From the NCBI GenBank assembly GCA_934546985.1, contig CAKTEE010000001.1, positions 124,001 through 188,000 on the forward strand: a stretch of 64,000 nt of DNA, given 5' to 3'. Both the position numbers and the translations under genes were made by a program. This DNA comes from an uncultured Eubacteriales bacterium (GTDB lineage Bacteria > Bacillota > Clostridia > Oscillospirales > Acutalibacteraceae). Positions 59,806 through 64,000 of the stretch are shown here, piece by piece. The first letter of the stretch is position 1. Every line of letters begins with the position of its first letter. A model generated the notes under the pieces. The model did not search any database. It had not been told where the DNA came from and saw only the letters and a program-made list of their open reading frames with translations.

Positions 59806-60129
59806 TTATTTTACGGAGGAAACAAGTTTTGTCCCTAAATCATATAGTACAGGAAATTGGAAAGTTTTACCTGTAAAATAGAGAATGCCCAGAATAAGCG
59901 GTATTACAGACAGTACCCAGTAAATTAAACGAAAAACAAACCCAATAAAAGGAATAGCGCCAAGCACGGAAAGAATAATCATTGCTATAATCATAACAAT
60001 GTTCAGCGCAAGTGCCTGGCCAATTTGATTGCGCTCCTCCTGGTCATGGTCTTTGACTGCAAACAGGACAATCAGCGGGCCGATGACAGGGAATAAATAT
60101 GTCAGGCCCAGTTTTACGTTTTTCTGCAT
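59806..60129 (-). CDS. DUF4870-like small membrane protein
   Basis: A 107-residue protein with three hydrophobic segments: LGLTYLFPVIGPLIVLF, ALALNIVMIIAMIILSVLG with IPFIGFVFRL, and YWVLSVIPLILGILYF. The YLFPVIGPLI start followed by charged VKDHDQEERNQIGQALALN is the pattern of DUF4870/Tic20-like proteins. Function unknown. ATG 60129 has AGAGG 9 nt upstream, and the pfkA stop lies 58 nt upstream. Confidence 0.75.
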   Translation of the reverse strand: MQKNVKLGLTYLFPVIGPLIVLFAVKDHDQEERNQIGQALALNIVMIIAMIILSVLGAIPFIGFVFRLIYWVLSVIPLILGILYFTGKTFQFPVLYDLGTKLVSSVK

Positions 60130-60187
60130 TGTTTTCAAACCTCTTTCTGTTTTTTTATATTTAAGGGAGAGGACTCCCTTAATTGCT

Positions 60188-61261
60188 TTATCCAAATGAT
60201 ACGCCCATTTCCTTAGCGGCAGTGATAAATTCGCTGTCTTTTGGCACGTATTTGAGTTTTCCGGCGACTTCGGTTAATGGTACGGGCACAATCTGTGTAC
60301 CTTTAAGTGCAACCATATTGCCGAAGTTTCTGTTTTTTACAAGCTTCGCCGCGGCAACGCCGAAACGGGTAGACAAAACGCGGTCATAAGGGCATGGATC
60401 ACCGCCGCGCTGAATATGGCCGGGTACGCAAACGCGAATTTCCTGTCCCATTGCTTCGCCGAGTTTTTTGGAAATTTCATATGCGACAGAAGGATATGGA
60501 GAAGCCGCCTTTTTTGCTTTTAGTTCTTTTTTGGATAATAAGGAATCTTCTTTTGAAACAGCACCTTCAGCCACTGCGAGTATGGAAAAATTCTTGCCTT
60601 CTTTTTGCCGTTTATTAAGCCTTTGAATTACATTTTGCAGATTATAAGGAAGTTCCGGTAAAAGAATAATATCCGCACCTCCGGCAATTCCGGCATATAG
60701 CGTTAGCCATCCAACTTTATGTCCCATAATCTCAACAATAAAAATCCGTCCGTGAGAGGTTGCGGTTGTATGGATGCAGTCAATAACATTTGTGGCAACA
60801 TCAACGGCGCTTTGAAAACCAAAGGTCATATCAGTGCCCCAAATATCATTATCAATGGTTTTAGGCAGGGTAACAATGTTTAAACCTTCGCTAGCAAGGA
60901 GGTTTGCAGTTTTATGTGTGCCGTTGCCTCCAAGGATAACAAGTGCATCCAGTTTTAGCTTTTTGTAATTCTCTTTCATTGCCGCAACTTTATCCACACT
61001 GTTTTCATCAATCGTGCGAATATATTTAAATGGCTGGCGGGAAGTACCAAGAATAGTTCCTCCTGTGCGGAGAATGCCGGAAAAATCTTCTGGTTTCATC
61101 ATTCTGTGTTCCCCATAGATTAGGCCTCGGTATCCGTCAATGATACCATAGATTTCAATATCATTGTCGAATTCTTCATATAATGCCTTTGCAACGCCGC
61201 GCAGCGCAGGATTCAGCCCCTGACAGTCCCCGCCGCTGGTAAGTAGTCCAATGCGTTTCAT
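60188..61261 (-). CDS. pfkA: 6-phosphofructokinase
   Basis: Phosphorylates fructose-6-phosphate in glycolysis. The 357-residue protein has LTSGGDCQGLNPAL, GGTILGTSR, GGNGTHKTA (111-119), PKTIDNDI (133-140) and GHIQRGGDPCPYDRVL. Gly114 fits an ATP donor, whereas Lys134 is the residue seen in pyrophosphate enzymes; this Gly/Lys pair is known from group III PFKs, several of which use ATP. So ATP use is likely but PPi cannot be excluded. GGAAGTGG precedes ATG 61261. Confidence 0.93.
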   Translation of the reverse strand: MKRIGLLTSGGDCQGLNPALRGVAKALYEEFDNDIEIYGIIDGYRGLIYGEHRMMKPEDFSGILRTGGTILGTSRQPFKYIRTIDENSVDKVAAMKENYKKLKLDALVILGGNGTHKTANLLASEGLNIVTLPKTIDNDIWGTDMTFGFQSAVDVATNVIDCIHTTATSHGRIFIVEIMGHKVGWLTLYAGIAGGADIILLPELPYNLQNVIQRLNKRQKEGKNFSILAVAEGAVSKEDSLLSKKELKAKKAASPYPSVAYEISKKLGEAMGQEIRVCVPGHIQRGGDPCPYDRVLSTRFGVAAAKLVKNRNFGNMVALKGTQIVPVPLTEVAGKLKYVPKDSEFITAAKEMGVSFG

Positions 61262-61300
61262 ATTGCCACTTCCTATCTTCTGTTTTTATCGTTTTATGGT

Positions 61301-63445
61301 TCAGATAGTATTTTCTTCAGGATTGATTCGCGGATTATAAAGTTCCTTTTTTGACTTTTCTTCCAACTGTTGTATTTTCTCTTTTGCCTGCCGTGCAAGT
61401 GTAAGCTGGCAGTTTATATTTCCGCGTCCGCGTTTATCAACAAATTCATAAACCCCGTCCGGCCCTTGGATTCTGGCATTTGTAGTATCATTCAGGAATA
61501 AATCCAGCATATCCATAACCCTCTTTTTTATATCAGGGTCTTCCACAGGGAAAATCAATTCAACACGGCGGTCAAGATTTCGGCGCATCCAGTCCGCACT
61601 GCCTAAATAAACCACAGGTAAACCGGCGTTTTCAAAGCAGAAGATGCGGCTGTGTTCTAATAACTGTCCGACAATACTAATTACCGTAATATTTTCACTG
61701 TATCCCGGTACGCCGGGAATCAGTCCGCAAATGCCGCGGACAATCAGCCGGATTTTAACGCCTGCGTTGGAAGCGTCATAAAGCTTTTTGATAATTTTAG
61801 GGCAGATCAGGGAATTAACCTTAACCGTGATACCGCTGGGCAGACCTTCTTTTGCATTTTTGATTTCCCTGTCAATCATTTTATTAAAAAATGGACGCAA
61901 GCCATCCGGCGCTACGGCAACTTTTTTATACTGGGGTTGTTTGGAATAGCCTGTTAAAACATTAAACAGGGAGGATGCATCACTGCCAAAGGATTCCCGG
62001 CAGGTAAACATGCCAATATCCGTATATAACCGGGCGGTAGAATCATTATAGTTTCCGGTTCCCATGTGCACATAACGGCGGATGCCGTCGTCTTCCCTTC
62101 GGACAACAAGCAGGATTTTACAGTGGGTTTTCAGGCCTTTCAGACCATAGATAACATGACAGCCTGCACGTTCCAGTTTTTTTGCCCAATGGATATTATT
62201 TTCTTCATCAAAACGTGCCTTAAGTTCTACAAGTACAGTGACTTGTTTTCCGTTTTCAGCAGCCTTCATAAGCGCGGCAATAATGGGGGAATTACCGCTG
62301 ACACGATATAACGTTTGCTTGATTGCAAGAACATCAGGATCCTCCGCCGCTTTACGGATGAAATTGACAACACAGTCAAAGCTTTCATAAGGATGATGTA
62401 CTAAACGGTCCTTTTCACGTATTGCCTCAAAAATATCTGTAACGCCCCAAAAGTCAGCAGGTGTTGCCGGTTTAATCGGCGGCAGGCGCAATTCATCAAA
62501 GCCTTGCAAAAAGCTGAATTTCATCCAAACATTTAAATCCAGCGGGCCGGCACATTCATAAATTTCTTTTTCCCGAATGCCCAGCATTTTTACAAGGAAT
62601 TTTCTGGTTTCTTCATCACTTCTGGTAGGAATTTCCAACCGAACGGGTTTGCCGCGTTTTCGGTTACGGATAGACTTTTCAATTTCTATCAGCAAATCTT
62701 CCGCTTCTTCATCTATGGAAAGGTCAGAATTTCGGGTAATCCGGAACGGGCAAACGGCTTTAATTTCATGCAGTTCCAAAAGTTCAGAAAGATGTTCGAT
62801 AATCAGGTCTTCCAGCAAAAGGAACGCTTTACCTTCCTGACAGGGCAATTCTACAAGGCGCGGCATAATTGCCGGAACCTGAACCACAGCAAAACAGTCT
62901 TCATGATTCTCATCGTTTTTTAAACGGATGGCAATATTCAGGGATTTGTTTGAAAGGAAGGGGAACGGACGGCTTAAATCAATCGCAAGAGGGGTAAGGA
63001 CAGGAAAAAGAATGCGATGAAAATAATCATCCGTATGCTGCCGCTGTACCTGATTCATATCGTCAGGTTTTAGAATTTGAATGTTATATTTTCGGAGTGC
63101 AGGGAAAATGGAGCGGGTCAGGCAAGTGTATTGCCGTTCTGTAAATTCATGTGTTTTTTCATATATTTTTTCCAGCTGCATTTGCGGCGTAAGTCCTGCG
63201 GGATCCGGTTCCTGATAACCGGATTTTGCCTGTTCCTTTAAACCTGCCACCCGAACCATAAAAAATTCGTCCATATTGGAGGCAGTAATAGCAAGAAATT
63301 TTAAGCGTTCCAATACAGGATTTTCTTTTCTGTATGCTTCTTCCAGCACTCTTGCGTCAAAATCAAGCCAGCTTAACTCACGGTTGGTAAATGGAAATTT
63401 TTTCTTTTGTGTTTTATTTTTTTTCGTTTCTGTTTTGTCACTCAT
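61301..63445 (-). CDS. ppk1: Polyphosphate kinase 1
   Basis: Makes polyphosphate from ATP, reversibly. The 714-residue protein has the N-terminal FTNRELSWLDFDARVLEEA, FFMVRVAGLKEQ, the IKQTLYRVSGNSPII segment, KTHCKILLVVRRE with the phosphorylated His (KTHCK), and the late GSADWMRRNLDRRVELIFPV with second His region. GGGAGGAAA precedes ATG 63445. It stands between pfkA and the partial Ppx/GppA-type gene, which together make and break polyphosphate. Confidence 0.97.
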   Translation of the reverse strand: MSDKTETKKNKTQKKKFPFTNRELSWLDFDARVLEEAYRKENPVLERLKFLAITASNMDEFFMVRVAGLKEQAKSGYQEPDPAGLTPQMQLEKIYEKTHEFTERQYTCLTRSIFPALRKYNIQILKPDDMNQVQRQHTDDYFHRILFPVLTPLAIDLSRPFPFLSNKSLNIAIRLKNDENHEDCFAVVQVPAIMPRLVELPCQEGKAFLLLEDLIIEHLSELLELHEIKAVCPFRITRNSDLSIDEEAEDLLIEIEKSIRNRKRGKPVRLEIPTRSDEETRKFLVKMLGIREKEIYECAGPLDLNVWMKFSFLQGFDELRLPPIKPATPADFWGVTDIFEAIREKDRLVHHPYESFDCVVNFIRKAAEDPDVLAIKQTLYRVSGNSPIIAALMKAAENGKQVTVLVELKARFDEENNIHWAKKLERAGCHVIYGLKGLKTHCKILLVVRREDDGIRRYVHMGTGNYNDSTARLYTDIGMFTCRESFGSDASSLFNVLTGYSKQPQYKKVAVAPDGLRPFFNKMIDREIKNAKEGLPSGITVKVNSLICPKIIKKLYDASNAGVKIRLIVRGICGLIPGVPGYSENITVISIVGQLLEHSRIFCFENAGLPVVYLGSADWMRRNLDRRVELIFPVEDPDIKKRVMDMLDLFLNDTTNARIQGPDGVYEFVDKRGRGNINCQLTLARQAKEKIQQLEEKSKKELYNPRINPEENTI

Positions 63446-63480
63446 AGTGTTTCCTCCCAGTGAAAGGATTCTTCGCGCTT

Positions 63481-64000
63481 TTATTTCAGCAGCAGGGTTT
63501 TAATAACCAGTTCGGGCGTGATGCCGAAAACCTCCTGAAAGAAAGGAGCGCATTCTTTAAACGCCCATTTTTCCAAATAGAGGCTTTGGTCGCTGATTGC
63601 AGTAATGGTAATTTTATCATCAGTAAGTTTTACTTTAATTTCATTGACTTTACTTTTATGTGATTTATCCATTGCATTTGCCATACGCAGGATTGCCGCA
63701 AGTTTGGAAACCATAAGCCGCTGTTGTTCCGACATAGTGAAAAAACCGGGTGTACCTGTAGTGGGAATATGTGTTTCACTATATTGTGTAATTTGTGCAA
63801 TCAGCGAAATTTCTCCCTCGGTTAAACCGTAAATGGCAGAATTTTTAATCAGATAATAAGAGCTTAAATGATGATTGCGGGAGTTAACGTAATACCCGCA
63901 GTCATGCAGTTTTGCCGCAAGCTCCAGTAACAGCCTTTCGTGGGATGTTAGACCGTGTATTTTTTTCATGCGGTCAAAAATGATGCAGGAAAGTGTAGCT
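63481..64000 (-). CDS. Ppx/GppA phosphatase family, C-terminal part (runs off the window)
   Basis: The 173 codons present encode the HD-like C-terminal domain of exopolyphosphatase/pppGpp phosphatase proteins: FDRMKKIHGLTSHERLLLELAAKLHDCGYY, cut to ERLLLELAAKLHDCG, with NHHLSSYYLIKNSAIYGLT, EISLIAQITQY and KLAAILRMANAMD. The frame is open to the edge at 64000, so the N-terminal phosphatase domain lies outside. The stop is 35 nt before ppk1, so the two are probably co-transcribed as a polyphosphate operon. Confidence 0.9.
   Translation of the reverse strand, partial: ATLSCIIFDRMKKIHGLTSHERLLLELAAKLHDCGYYVNSRNHHLSSYYLIKNSAIYGLTEGEISLIAQITQYSETHIPTTGTPGFFTMSEQQRLMVSKLAAILRMANAMDKSHKSKVNEIKVKLTDDKITITAISDQSLYLEKWAFKECAPFFQEVFGITPELVIKTLLLK

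Overview
The window looks like a chromosome segment of a low-to-moderate GC anaerobic Firmicute of class Clostridia, probably in the Oscillospirales/Ruminococcaceae range. The reasons are strong AGGAGG-type ribosome binding sites, frequent GTG/TTG starts, a short archaeal-type prolyl-tRNA synthetase, a Na+-decarboxylase beta/gamma pair, hybrid cluster protein, DUF4830 and QueT. The exact genus cannot be read from the sequence. No rRNA, tRNA or CRISPR array was seen.

Layout. 1-4190: translation genes rpsG-fusA-tuf. 4600-10000: an AI-2E family permease facing away from an ACT protein-hom-thrB-lysC cluster for threonine/aspartate-family amino acids. 10000-17880: DUF4830 protein, pseudouridine synthase, a solo sugar-ABC ATPase, a pentapeptide-repeat protein and a MarR-regulated heterodimeric ABC exporter. 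About 17935-25812: an integrated Tn4451-like mobilizable element (tnpV at the left end, MobV relaxase, TnpW-like protein, large serine recombinase at the right end). It carries an alkylation-repair cargo (alkA, stand-alone Ada metal domain, monooxygenase-fold protein, ogt, methyltransferase, divergent AraC regulator), and near-identical inverted repeats flank it. 25838-29432: hcp and its ferredoxin, divergent from a Crp/Fnr regulator and a flavin-binding protein. 29821-38550 (minus strand): almost the whole shikimate to phenylalanine/tyrosine pathway, aroE-aroK then aroF-lipoprotein-tyrA-aroB-aroA-aroC-pheA. 38757-45460: acpP, DUF188 protein, Na+ pump beta/gamma subunits, proS, a DUF305 remnant, a membrane-anchored protein and ilvD. 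45600-52470: accessory genes, then Fe-alcohol dehydrogenase with a C39-like protein, a Fur regulator and queT under a preQ1 riboswitch. 52470-56690: two GH18 glycosidases separated by about 1 kb without a clear gene. 56800-64000: yhaM, prmA, two membrane proteins, pfkA, ppk1 and the end of a Ppx/GppA-type gene.

The most striking element is not a protein family. Between aroK and aroF on the minus strand there is a near-consensus promoter, a 33-codon leader peptide with eight Phe, two Tyr and one Trp, an antiterminator that includes the leader stop codon, and an intrinsic terminator directly before aroF. This is a complete ribosome-mediated attenuator of the classic pheL/trpL type, placed where Firmicutes normally use T-box or protein-based control. 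It would tie transcription of the aromatic pathway to charged tRNA-Phe (and possibly Tyr).

The second notable system is the mobile alkylation-repair island. The functions that Escherichia coli Ada fuses into one protein (metal-binding phosphotriester acceptor, AraC-type regulator, O6-alkylguanine methyltransferase) are encoded as separate proteins together with AlkA.
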